A program made the position numbers and the translations under genes. A DNA stretch of 64,000 nt from Apostichopus japonicus (taxonomy: Eukaryota > Echinodermata > Holothuroidea > Aspidochirotida > Stichopodidae), in contig NC_092573.1 in assembly GCF_037975245.1 (NCBI RefSeq), positions 8,274,501 through 8,338,500 of the forward strand. The letters run 5' to 3'. Shown one piece after another: positions 24,701 to 34,793 of the stretch. Each line of letters begins with the position of its first letter. The stretch's first letter is position 1. The notes beneath the pieces are model-generated. The model ran no database searches, had not been told where the DNA came from, and was given only the letters and a program-made list of their open reading frames with translations.

Positions 24701-27700
24701 ATAACATGTTAATGTTTGTATAGTGAATGCCTCCATGAAAAAATAAGTCAAATATGCCGCATTGAAATTATAAAAATAACAGAATGACAAATCGGTAAAG
24801 TGAAACATGATTTGTGTGATAAAAGTAACAAGGCACAAGCATGTCTGTTCAAGAGAAACTGGCCAATATTTTATAACCAATTTCAAACCCAGATGCCATA
24901 CCTTGACAGCTGGTTCCATTCCCTTCATATCCATATCTACAAGAACATTGGTAGCTTCCTTCTAAATTCACACATTCGCTGTTTTTGTGTTCGCAAGGTC
25001 GAAACTCTGCACATTCATCGATATCTATAAAAAGGAAACAATTACGCAATTGTATTAAGAAATTCACAAAGAAAGGGAAGAAACTTAGGTGCATTGTGGG
25101 AAGATTAACGAGCCATCCAAAATTTAGAAATTTATCACTGCAAAGTTATCTTTAATATATATCATTCCTACATGGTATCGTATCCTTCGATTCAAGGATT
25201 TTAGGAACAAAAAAACTTTGCCACCAGATTTAACTATCTTACTTGTTGATTGACTAATCGACCAACAACAGAAGTGTGGTGCTATTAAACAACTTACATG
25301 TATGAAAGGTCTAATGCACTACATCCCTCCCCTTCTCAATTGAAAAAGTCTTTAAACGGAATATCCGTTGCCTGATAAGAATCATCAAGCCTACTAAAAA
25401 GGTTCAACAAGCAGAAATATTTAGTTATAGGTTTGTATAGCCAAAAGAAACTAGAGGTGAATGATAATATGGACTTGCTTATTGACTATAGACTAACCAA
25501 CAAGAGTAGGGTGGCGCTATACAACAACTTACATGCAGAAATGGTCTTATACACTACAACAACAGAAAGTGTATTCAAATTTGTAATTTGATGACAATTC
25601 TGTCAAGACCAGAGACTTCGGCTATATACTTACCCAAGCACATGTCAAATGCTCTAAAGAAGCCAGGTAAACATTGGCATTTGGACATGTTGCAGATTTC
25701 ATGATGACCAGAGCAGTCGCTATCGACTGTGCAGTTCGATGTGCCTGTTATAAAGAAGTAAATGAAAGAATACTACATATTATTATAAATTTTTGTAGCA
25801 TACCATCATATCATTGAGTAGCTTAGAGTGATGGTTCAAAAACCTACTGGGGGGAGTACAAAAATTCTCATTTGGATTGCAAAGTTTTTCTACAGTTTTT
25901 GGAGCTCGCCGATGTCCATAGTCTAGCATTCACGCATTCTGCACATCGATTCTGAGCAGAGCGTGGGGTCTGTTGTGTCAAGGTTCAGAAGATCGTAGAA
26001 GCACCTGGGTGGTAGGCTTTCAAGTTTGTGAACTGCTGATTAATAGTGTTTAACCTGTTACAGAGTATTTTGGAATTTGAAGAGAAATATTGTAAAACTA
26101 ACTGAAAATGCATTTGCTATGCCATACTATGGAAACTTAATAGTTCTCTGTCATTGCAAACTTTTCCAATCTCATCAAACTTTACTTCTAGGAACCGGCA
26201 GATTAATCATCTAAAAATACAGTTTGCTGTCCGATCGTTAAAGCTACGTACATTTTGTGTTAAAAATTGTCACAATCTGGGTAATAACATCCTTCACTGT
26301 TAAAGATAATGCTTAAAGGACCCTTCATCAGTTTTTTTTGGGGGGGATATGCTTTAAAGTGATTTAATTTGCAGCTTACTTCCTCAAATCAAAGGCACAT
26401 GTCACATCACCCCCTTCCCCCCCCCCCCCAACATCCCCATCCAGATTAAACACTTTTTGCCTGCATCTGGAGACATAACATGTTATTGTTAATTACACCA
26501 AACTAAATATATGACGTTCTGTTAATGAAACTGCTATTTTTCTTTAAATAAGTTTTCGCATATTCACCATTTCCAGGAACCACTTCCACATGCATGGCAA
26601 ACCCTTCGTCTCTTACACTGGAGTCACTGGTAAACAGCACCCACAGGATATTGGACGGTGAAACAAAGTCGTCCAGCGTCGAGTTACCGGTGAAGCTGAT
26701 GTACCGCTCCCTGTCGAAACTGATATGCACGTAGTCAAAGCCGGTTTCCAGTTGAAAGTGTAACCAACGGACACTTAGATGCGAGCCGCGTTCGGAGATC
26801 ATGAGAAATTCCTGATGCTGAGAGTTTCTGTAGCTTCGCGGATAATTTGGCGAAGTCAAGTTTAGCTCGAAACCAATCTCAAGGTGATCTGCAGGAGCGG
26901 AGATAGGAAAATATAAGCATTGATCAGATTTATGAAAGAAACTCAACATGACAAATGTTTTACATAGAAAGTCTTTTCATAAACCAATATATCCTTAAAG
27001 AGTATTGGAATGACCTGTAACTTAATTGTACTATGATGGTTGCCTTTTATCCTTTCACTTTGTAACAAATGTGCATCTGTGCGTGCATATAAATTTTTCA
27101 GACTATTTTGTACACAGATTTTCGTAACATATTTTGTGTACACATTATACATGCATTTGCAAAATATTTTGTGTACACATCTACTTCTACGATATATTTT
27201 GCAGACTTTATAAGTTTGCAAAATAAACATAGCCAGTAGCTAGCTGTTGGTACTTACCACAGTCTCTTTCATCACTGACTGATCGATTGCAGTGAACTTC
27301 AAAATCACAAATTTGATCGGATAAAAGAACTTCACCTTCCTCACAAGTGTGTATTTCTGTAAAAAAAAAACCAGTATGGAAAATGAAAAAAAAATACTAA
27401 ATGTAGTTGTTATTAATTAAGCTCTTGGAAATTCTCAAAGATAGGTATGCATACAAATGTACAAAGTACTGATTACACAGTGCTCACCCATCCCACAGAA
27501 AAAAAATTATACGGGCTACAATCTTTGTATTTCTGTGTTATATACCAGTGTTGTGGTTGCATGAAAAATGAGCTTATGTAATACAGTAGCAGCCTAGCAG
27601 GCCATGAGTTTATGTGATACAGAAGCAGCCTAGCAGGCCATAAGTTTATGTGATACAGTAGCAGCCTAGCAGGCCATAATTTTATGTGATACAGTAACAG

Positions 27701-30700
27701 CCTAGCAGGCCATGAGTTTATGTGATACAGAAGCAGCCTAGCAGGCCATAAGTTTATGTGATACAGTAGCAGCCTAGCAGGCCATAATTTTATGTGATAC
27801 AGTAACAGCCTAGCAGGCCATGAGTTTATGTGATACAGTAGCAGCCTAGCAGGCCATGAGTTTATGTGATACAGTAGCAGCCTAGCAGGCCATGAGTTTA
27901 TGTGATACAGTAGCACGTAACAAGGGTACCATAGGTTTATGTGATACAGTAGCAGGTAGCAGGGGTACCATAAGTGTATGTGATAGGGTAGCAGGCTAGC
28001 AAGCCTTGAGTTTATGTGATATAGTAGCTCGTAACAGGGGTACCATAAGTGTATGTTATACTGTATTAGCCTAGCATGCCATGAAATTAGGCCCTGACAG
28101 AGCAGAAAATAAAGTAATAACAATTTATTTTCAAACTGCTTTGCAAATCATAGTGCTAAAGCAGATGTCAATACATGTCAAAAAAGTTACAGCTTGTGAC
28201 TCCACATTCAGGTCTCAATCCAAGTCATATAAGTTATTCCAGTTTGGGTTTGACTATCACAACATATAAGACCCTGGTCAAGTATGCCTCAAACTGTTTA
28301 ACACCAGGGCCATGCCGGGCTCTAACCTGCGAATCAAAGATGGTGATTTCATTCCTGCCAATGCGACCATCTTTGCTCACCCGACCATCCTACTGACGTT
28401 AAAAACAATGACTGTTTCTGAGTCTACAGTTGCCATGTCAACATTGTAGCCACGATCACTGCTGTCATCATCTAATTAAATGAGCCTGTTTAAACTCCAT
28501 GTTTCAATCTTCAACAGCTTTTCATTAATGAAAAATATTTTCGTCCTGATGCTTTTAAAGAATTTTGACATCTGATTGCCCTGGATAGGAATTCCTAATA
28601 CTTGGGTAATTCATCAGAATTAGTATAAGAATGATTGTTTTTATTGTAATCATAATTTTTTCCATAAGAATCTTCTTCTTTTTACCTATGTTTTTTTTTT
28701 AACATCATCAGACCTTTTTTTTACTAAAGGACATGTCATAGCGATGTTAAACAAACTAACTCAGCAGTTTAAGTAATGATTTCAACATACCTTTATTCAG
28801 GAACGATGATATAAAGTCTGTATATGCCGTCACTCTGGTAAACACTGCTGTCGATGGTCCCTCGCATCCAGAATCCCCGGAAGAAATTCCAACCACATTC
28901 CATAACCCTTCATCATCCTTGCACATGAGGGGTCCTCCGCTATCACCCTGTTGAATATACGTAACTTCTAAATGTGAATAAATTGCTTCACACTCAGCTG
29001 ACAAAGGACTGGTAATTTGCCACTTAGCCAGTAACAAAAATAACCTGAATTTCGAGGCCTGTCATTATTTGAGAAAGTATTGTTAGGTGGTTTGTTTGTT
29101 TGTTTATCCCCTTGATTGTTGAAATGAAACAAAAATCAACTCTTCCTATCTACGCAAAGATTATGAGAAGAGCAAAATAGGTTCTGTTCAAAAAGCCGAG
29201 AGTGACGTACAAAATTTTCTCAGATAGACTCATTTTTACGGCTCCCCTCTGACAAATCATTCAATACCCCCTTAACACCAGGTTCTTAATTGTCTACTTG
29301 GTAATATCTTTTGATGACTCTTTGAAAAGTCATCATGGTTATAAGAAACTTCAAACAAAAAACATTGGCAAAACAGTGGCACAAAGTGTTTCATTTTTTG
29401 CAGGCCTGACAAAGGGGAGGGGGGAAGGGGGAGTCAGTTATAGTTTTCACTGGACCCTTCTGTATGAAATATCAGATCCAGTGGTGGAGCTAGGGGTCAG
29501 GGGGGCGAGAATGGTCCATAGGGGCGCTTTTGACACTATCTAAGCGGAGCGCCACCACAGGTTGGCGCGGAGCGTACAGAAATTTTTTGAGTAAAAGATA
29601 CTCCCTAGATCGCCGGATATGACTCTTGCTAATTTGCAGATAATGTGACAAATGTCAATATGTAGATGAGAGCGCAATAAAAAAGTCAATAATCGCGAAT
29701 AAGTAAAAAGCTGAAAAGGGCGCCAGCAGTCCATTTGAGCCTGTCAGGGGGAGGCATCTGCCCCCCCACCCCCCACCGACTGTAGGTACGCTCCACCACT
29801 GATCAGATCTACCACAATTTTTCAGTACAGAACTTACCTGACAGAACTCAGAGCTGCCATCCTTGAAACTGCCACAGAGCATCACATCCTCCTTAAAATT
29901 TTCATCACCCAGTGACTGCATGCACTGTGACTGGTTCAAAAGACTTATGCCTGTTTCTCGCAGCTGAATGGGGAAGAAATCTGTGTAGAGGAATTAATTT
30001 GCGGGAAAAAATCCATGATCTAGAAAATGCCGAGAAATGCATTATTAACCAACTTTTGAAAAACCCCCTTCCGGTTATCAAGAGATCAAAATTAAGTATT
30101 TTATATACAAAATCAGTACAATATTTCATGGATGATATTTAGATGGCTGAAAAGAAACTCAACCAAATTCTCTGGTGATGCAAGCAGAGGTTGACCAAAG
30201 CAAGTACAGTAGGGTAACCAATATCGTTATCCTGTTTGGATTTCTCGAAAACTTGGTGAAAAATTATGAAACCATTGAACACCTCTCCCTTCCCCCTCTT
30301 CCCTAAAAACAGGAGCAAAATCTGTTCCATCCATTGTATCAGAAATTATTACCATATTCTCTGAAAAAATACAAAAGATTCTTAATAAACCACTAGAGGC
30401 TTTTTTAAGATGGTAAACTGACAAGAGATTTTTTTTTTGCTTCATTGAACCTAATTTGAGCTTCAAAAATCTTAATTGAAATGAACAGGTCGAGATGAAC
30501 CGATGTATTCTACAACAAAGATCCAATCATTTAGTCAAAATGGCGATTGATGGTAAACTGTTTCAATAGAAACTTAAAAATTTTACAGGTAAAATGAAGC
30601 ATACATTTAGATGGCTATTTCACAGATTGTATGGAGCATTTCAAAAACTTTGGCACATATGCACTGCAATAATTATTCTTTGTGCAAAAACCAGTCTCTA

Positions 30701-33700
30701 CGCAAAGAAAAATGATTTTCTCAATAGTCCATATCTCTAATTTATCTGCTGACAGTAAACAAGTGACAAAAGTTAACTCTTCTTTCCCTTTCGTAATATT
30801 CATAATTTTCTAAAAGAGAAACAGATCAAATTAACATCAAAAGATGCAATTTTAATGTGATGGGAGTAAGGTTTAATACCTGCTGGCAGTGAACCCCATC
30901 CTGCAACCATACATTCACTGTAGTGATTAGTCTCTGGTGTTGACCTCGCAATGCATGCTGGTCTTACAAAATCGTCAAATTCAACAGGGGATCGAAGTTG
31001 AAGGACTGCAACGTCGTTGACCAAAGTTTCATTGTCGTACTCTGGATGGCGATGCACTATGACTCTCCGTTCCTCTCTGTGACTAGAGCTCTCAAGAAAA
31101 TTGACGAATCCAACCACAATGGTGTCAAAGGTGCCCCTGAAAAAGAAGTCAATTCAGCCAGTCATCTTCCCAGGGAGTTGTTAAAATGTATCAAGAAATG
31201 AACGAAGGCTGAAACACTCCTGATATTTGACAAACCTCTTAGATCTTTATTTGAACAAACCTGTTTTCATCTAGAATCATGTAAATATTGAGAAGCTTCA
31301 GCCAAGTGAAGTGCTTGTTTTGTTTGGGTGAAAAGCACAGCTCATGCATGTACATTACCTTCTTCCATTTGAAATGAAACATGCCATACCTAAAGGGTGT
31401 GTCTATTTCAATATGTTAAACTGTACGTTACAACTTTATTATGTCATCACAGCCTTTGATTACACTTAAGGGGACTCGTCAACTTTGTACGTGCAGTGAA
31501 CTGTTTGTTCTACATGTACCAATTGAATGCATGTATGAAGCAAGCTGTAAAGTTTAACCTCTGACCCAGAGACAAGGTTGCAGGGTATAAAAGGGAACAC
31601 GTCCTCACAATTCTCACCAGTTAACAGACATACTTTAAATACTCATTATACAATCAGCTATTCTGCTTTATCTCAGTAAGGTAATGAAAGAGGACTATGG
31701 TTTATTTATCTGAGGGATTGGGAGCAGCTTAAAGGATAAAGGAGAGGAGATGGGGGGGGGGGGGGGGCTAAGGAGTATTGGGAGGAGTGAGCCAAAAAAT
31801 GGGCAGAGGAAAAGGGAATTCCTATGTAAAACATTTTTCTCTTTCAGTGTGAGACACAAAAAAGTGACAACACTTTTTTTAAATTTATAAATGTGTAAGA
31901 GTCAGTGGGCCTGACGTTTCGATCCTAGCAGGATCTTTTCCATAGACTGAATGTATTTGAACATAAAGAAATTGCATGAGCATGAAGAACCACAATAAAA
32001 GTTTTAATTGGTATGGTATGCTTTAACCCTACAGGCTGTGGCAGACTAAGTTGGGTTAACATTGTGAAATTTAAACGTGTAATGTTGTTAACAATAATCT
32101 AGTTTGACTTTGTTTTGAGATATTTCTAGTCTGTACAAGTCAAATAATGTATAAGAATGTTGCAAGGAATTGTTTTGTTACCCCTATCTACTAAAGGCTG
32201 CATGCTGAATTGGTTGCAGAAGCATTAGCCTACTTAAGCCTATACATTTTGAAAGTAGACCTGATCATAGCAACGCTAGCTAGGAACTGTCATTTATGCC
32301 AAATATTTGCCCAGGGATGATAAAGTATTTAAAACAATGGTTCTTTTAATAGCAGATACACTTTCTTATAATGCCCACTGTTCATTGAAATACATACAAG
32401 AGAAGTTGTATAAAGCTATAACATATATGCAAGTACTACTAGCTTAGAATAATTTATTAATAATATTGATTTTATTAATGTGCTAATATATACCCGGAAG
32501 GGTACTCAAGGCACAGGAGTGGAAAAGAGAAAAGAAAGAACATACGAATGAACAAAAGAATTATTGGTTAACCTTCATAAATGCTTGTCATATAAGATGA
32601 GTTTCAAAAGTTTTTTGAACAAGCACCACATCTGAGTTCTAGTGGTAATCAACAAAGTAAGGGAAGCAAAACATCTGAATTCTAGTGGTACTCAATCCCA
32701 GAGGTGAGGAGCAGCTACTTCGAACAATCTTTCACCCCATATATGTTTAGGCCAATGGTTTTAGAGTAAATGTATGTTACTGGAGCGAAGACGTATCGGA
32801 GTGTATGTCTGGAGCATGTCAGAGATGTAAGAAGGAGCCAAGCCATTCAACGAGTTGTAGGTTCCACTATCATTGCGTTTCCATTATGTATGTATATGTG
32901 ATCTTCCCGCAAGCAGGAACTCGCGAAAGAAGCCATGGAGGCTTGTAGACTCGCAAGCTGACCGAAGCCAATCTCTCGGCACACATCCATTTAACGTCCA
33001 TGTCAGGAAGTTGTTATTGAACAACACCCTTGCCAGACGACACACATTGCTGTCGGCGGGGAATCGAACCGGGGATCTCATGACTGGGAGACGCCGGCGT
33101 CAACCACTTGGCTATACACTCCGCCTCAATTCGTGAAGGCGTGGATAATTCTCTCAGTGGCTGTACGACTAATATATTTGCAAATGTTACCTATAATTGG
33201 AATGTACAAGATAGATGACCAAATGAATTTGATATGTGTTTTTTTATTCCCGGACGAACAGGCGCGACGTGTTACTCAGGCCGATACTGTTAGGCGATTA
33301 AATTAATATAGGGAGTAGTGTACGCCGTGGCGCGACCTTTATATTAGACTCTCAAGTGTACCTGTTTCACGAAAATATGGTGTTCTCAGAAACTAATTGT
33401 GATCCTGTTACCACTTAGAGCAACATTCAGTGCACCTTATTTATATTTGCAATATACGCCTATATATACTCATAAAAAGTTACCGTAATCTTTCGCACCT
33501 CAAAGTAACAATCTGCCATATTTTGTTTCCCGTTCTGGACCTAGCTGCGACCTGGCTTTCGTAGGCCGGTAGCACCAGAGTGTTACTAAACTTACACGGT
33601 ATGATGGTGTAGGGTAAACATTAACATTATTGAGGGCAATAATGTTCTTTTAAAGGTTAGCTACTGACGATCTCGCTGATTTTACTCAGTGGCTTAGTTC

Positions 33701-34726
33701 TTTCCTTCAGCTATATGATTTCATCAATGGTTTGACCAAATTCGGTTGTAAATAGAAAAAATATTAATTGTAAACTTAAGTCCTTGGCCGTTAAAGAGAG
33801 CCCTAGTCTTGAGGTGTTTAAGACAAGATTGCCCACGCATTGTTATTAGCACTGCTGCGCTGCGCACCAACATCCTCGTTGTGATACCCGAGAGGGGATT
33901 TTTAACGAGTACATAACCGAAGAAGAAGCAGAAGTAGAGAGTCTATATATATAGCCTACATGTTCTGAATGCATGTACCTGATATAAATAAAACGATTAT
34001 ACATTATATGCAGAGTCATTGTGCTCGAGGTACGTTTTCGAGTGCTACGCATGAAGTTAACATAATCACTTGCGTCAATTTTAAAATGTATCCTATGTTA
34101 ATATGGGATGGGGAGGGGTTGTGTAACCTACATACAAAAAAAAGCGTATTATAATGCATGACAAGGTGTCGACGTAAACCAATACCTAGCCTATATGCCT
34201 ATATGATCATATACCGGGTATAAATTTTAAATTTTAAACAATACATACACACAATGTGCCGCAGTTATTGCCCAGTATGGATCCAGTAATGTAGCTCCAC
34301 AGCTGTGAGTAACACCAGAGAAACCCAAAGATCCTATCCAGGGCCAACTGCCCAAATCTGCGTTGGTCCTGACAATTCTGCTATCGACATTTCGTGTCCC
34401 ACACTGTGAGTTAGAGACAACACCTATATACACGATATAACATTGTGGAAACGAATTAATGAACCCTTCACGTGTGTTAGATTTCTACAAACTGTAAGTT
34501 TACGCTCCAACATGGCAACACAGGAGTGGGTGAGTACATGACTATTTCAAGCTTTATAACTCTTAACTGTTTTTCATATCCTATTTATCATTATGTACTT
34601 TCATGTATTCATACTGGATTTTAATAAAATAATGTAATAAAATATATCAAAAATTTACAAACCTGGGATAGAGGCCGCCAATATGAGAGACAAGACTACC
34701 CAGATAAATCGATGTATATCGGCCAT
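12080..34726 (-). CDS. Secreted mosaic poly-protease: two S1 proteases with LDLa, CUB and EGF modules, 21 exons, 1236 aa
   Basis: Exons (coding order): 34663-34726, 34249-34423, 30880-31136, 29838-29980, 28791-28947, 27258-27356, 26568-26888, 25634-25744, 24902-25024, 24395-24575, 23752-24011, 23192-23328, 22264-22423, 21677-21772, 20304-20597, 19422-19529, 18058-18396, 17034-17189, 15829-16011, 13200-13384, 12080-12241. All joins are GT-AG, and summed length is 3711 nt with phase kept throughout. Order: signal peptide 1-21; protease 1 about 22-265; LDLa 266-298; CUB 299-405; EGF-like 406-442; cbEGF 443-483; protease 2 484-729; LDLa 730-761; CUB 762-859; LDLa 860-895; CUBs 896-1008, 1009-1121, 1122-1236. 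Two S1 domains plus several CUBs resemble ovochymase-type proteins, which act extracellularly, for example around eggs. Function here is inferred from architecture only. Most domain borders fall on phase 1 introns, as expected for shuffled modules. No transmembrane segment is seen after the signal peptide. Confidence 0.9.
14788..15151. mobile_element. T2-type MITE (TTAA target duplication), copy 2
   Basis: 364 bp, flanked by TTAA at 14784-14787 and 15152-15155. It is collinear with the copy at 6144-6501 in the same orientation, including the TGCTGTGGGTATTGACCGC segment. It sits in the intron between poly-protease exons 19 and 20. The right inverted repeat carries one extra mutation (GAGTCGTCA against GAGTCTTCA). 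Confidence 0.87.
16289..16330 (+). ncRNA. Hammerhead-ribozyme-like motif, probably from a Penelope-like or retrozyme element
   Basis: Read 5' to 3': AGCCT (16289-16293), CTGAAGA core (16294-16300), one A, GATCCT/AGGATC hairpin with GCT loop (16302-16316), GAA, then AC-T-GT (16320-16324), C16325, and AGGCT (16326-16330), which pairs with AGCCT. This matches the type I hammerhead order stem I, CUGANGA, stem II, GAA, minimal stem III, H17, stem I. One extra A between the core and stem II departs from the consensus. Such motifs with tiny stem III are known from Penelope-like retroelements. No reverse transcriptase is found next to it. Self-cleavage after C16325 is a prediction only. Confidence 0.45.
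16490..16720 (-). mobile_element. tRNA-derived SINE, family A, copy 1
   Basis: On the minus strand it starts with a tRNA-like head (AGTGTTAGCTCAGTGGTTAA, then B-box-like AGTTCGAGTCACTCC) and ends with GCAGGAGGATC. It shares its full length with copies at 18741-18962 and 32900-33124, including the segment complementary to GCAAGCAGGAACTCGCGAAG. It lies in the intron between poly-protease exons 18 and 19, with the same orientation as the gene. Confidence 0.82.
17588..17790. repeat. About 66-bp tandem repeat, 3 units
   Basis: Three units each contain ATCCAACTATCACATGCA-like and CACTATCTCTGTATAGGGTA sequences followed by ATTTGTTATG. Located in the intron between poly-protease exons 17 and 18. Confidence 0.8.
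18741..18962 (+). mobile_element. tRNA-derived SINE, family A, copy 2
   Basis: The plus-strand tRNA-like head GTGTTAGCTCAGTGGTTAAC (A box) is followed by GCCGAGTTTGAGTCACTCC (B box) and a body ending GTTCCTGCTTGCAGGAGGAT. A (CATA)n/(CA)n tail runs to about 18998, as expected at a SINE 3' end. It is inserted antisense to the poly-protease gene in an intron. Confidence 0.85.
19968..20170. repeat. Approximate direct duplication of about 110 bp
   Basis: TATACATAAATCTCTG…AAAACACTA followed by an A-run and then GTTGCAAAAGTG…TTCATCTGAATAA occurs twice in succession. It lies in the intron between poly-protease exons 15 and 16. Confidence 0.7.
22264..24575 (-). CDS. Poly-protease, S1 protease domain 2 (exons 10-13), trypsin-like
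   Basis: Residues about 484-729. Canonical activation site RSR followed by IVGG (cut after R500), H542 in TAAHC, D584 in RDIAVLHL and S679 in GDSGGP. Asp673 precedes TCQ-GDSGGP, equivalent to chymotrypsin 189, and SWG and PG are conserved, so trypsin-like cleavage after Arg/Lys is predicted. C489 just before the activation site is suited to a disulfide tether to the catalytic chain. The exon structure parallels protease 1 exactly in introns after the HC motif and before GDSGGP, indicating duplication of one ancestral protease gene segment. Confidence 0.92.
24902..27356 (-). CDS. Poly-protease linker modules: LDLa 1, CUB 1, EGF-like, Ca-binding EGF (exons 6-9)
   Basis: Exon 6 (27258-27356) encodes an LDLa module with CDFEVHC and SDERDC but only four cysteines. 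Exon 7 (26568-26888) is one whole CUB domain starting DHLEIGFEL with SPNYPRSY. Exon 8 (25634-25744) is a six-Cys EGF/EB-like module containing CQCLPGFF. Exon 9 (24902-25024) begins DIDEC and ends [14 protein letters not shown], a calcium-binding EGF. Every module is one symmetrical 1-1 exon, the classic shuffling unit. In related secreted proteases these modules mediate ligand and Ca-dependent protein binding; partners are unknown. Confidence 0.88.
27574..28082. repeat. 36-bp minisatellite, about 14 units
   Basis: Unit contains GCAGCCTAGCAGGCCATAAG and TTTATGTGATACAGTA. Units alternate in GAG/AAG/ATT variants in a three-unit order, so there is a higher-order period of about 108 bp; the distal units are degraded. 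It sits in the intron between poly-protease exons 5 and 6. The unit length is divisible by three, giving a 216-codon ORF in the sense direction of the gene; I see no sign it is an exon. Confidence 0.92.
28791..34423 (-). CDS. Poly-protease, S1 protease domain 1 (exons 2-5)
   Basis: Trypsin-fold serine protease, residues about 22-265. Activation-type junction R37 then IVRT instead of the usual IVGG. The catalytic triad is present: H78 in TAAHC, D121 in NDVAVLQL, S216 in GDSGGP. The substrate pocket is unusual. The residue matching chymotrypsin 189 is Glu (SSEFCQ before GDSGGP), the usual SWG at 214-216 reads SSG, and the usual PG at 225-226 reads TA. An active enzyme with altered specificity is plausible; a degenerate one cannot be excluded. 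The gene places it before all ligand-binding modules. The 3.1-kb intron between its first two exons holds a SINE and a hairpin motif. Confidence 0.9.
29479..29801. mobile_element. Non-autonomous hAT-type element with 8-bp target duplication
   Basis: 323 bp flanked by ATCAGATC at 29471-29478 and 29802-29809. Inverted ends are CAGTGGTGGAGC and GCTCCACCACTG. An 8-bp duplication with CAG…CTG ends is the hAT hallmark. Internally it has CTATCTAAGCGGAGCGCCAC and GTTGGCGCGGAGCGTAC, also found near 62085 and 63306. It is in the intron between poly-protease exons 4 and 5, about 30 bp from exon 4's donor. No transposase ORF. Confidence 0.88.
31908..31948 (-). ncRNA. Degenerate copy of the hammerhead-like hairpin motif
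   Basis: On the minus strand the GATCCT-GCT-AGGATC hairpin, GAAACGTC and AGGCCC are intact, but the CUGANGA core reads ATGGAAA and the first strand of stem I is lost. ACGT in place of stem III is self-complementary, as in dimer-type hammerheads. This is a decayed relative of the motif at 16289-16330; catalysis is not expected. Confidence 0.4.
32900..33124 (-). mobile_element. tRNA-derived SINE, family A, copy 3
   Basis: The minus-strand head (TATAGCCAAGTGGTTGACGC, then CCGGTTCGATTCCCCGCCG) is closer to a real tRNA B box than in the other copies. The body ends GCGAGTTCCTGCTTGCGGGA. It is flanked at the 3' end by TATGTATGTA-type simple repeats and lies in the intron between poly-protease exons 2 and 3. 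Confidence 0.83.
34663..34726 (-). CDS. Poly-protease exon 1: start codon and signal peptide
   Basis: ATG at 34726 opens 21 codons plus one base. The product starts MADIHRF and runs into a hydrophobic stretch [11 protein letters not shown], then a GTTTGT donor. It joins in phase 1 to exon 2 ([10 protein letters not shown]…). This is a typical secretion signal. A near-homologous exon of identical length and phase lies on the opposite strand at 35937-36000. Confidence 0.85.
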
Positions 34727-34783
34727 TGTTTTACTTTATTGTGAGCAACGCATCGCTGAGGGTGTGACATCCATTCTGGAAAA

Positions 34784-34793
34784 TCTCGCGAGT
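34784..34793. promoter_or_regulatory. TCTCGCGAG promoter-type motif upstream of the poly-protease gene
   Basis: TCTCGCGAGT lies 58-67 bases upstream of the poly-protease ATG. TCTCGCGAGA is a known palindromic core-promoter element in animals; this copy matches nine of ten positions. No TATA box is apparent. Assignment is by position and similarity only. Confidence 0.3.

Noticed and set aside
27473-28123. 216-codon ORF in the sense direction of the poly-protease intron 5
   Set aside because: Generated by the 36-bp minisatellite; adjacent exons already join in phase and the peptide is a simple repeat.
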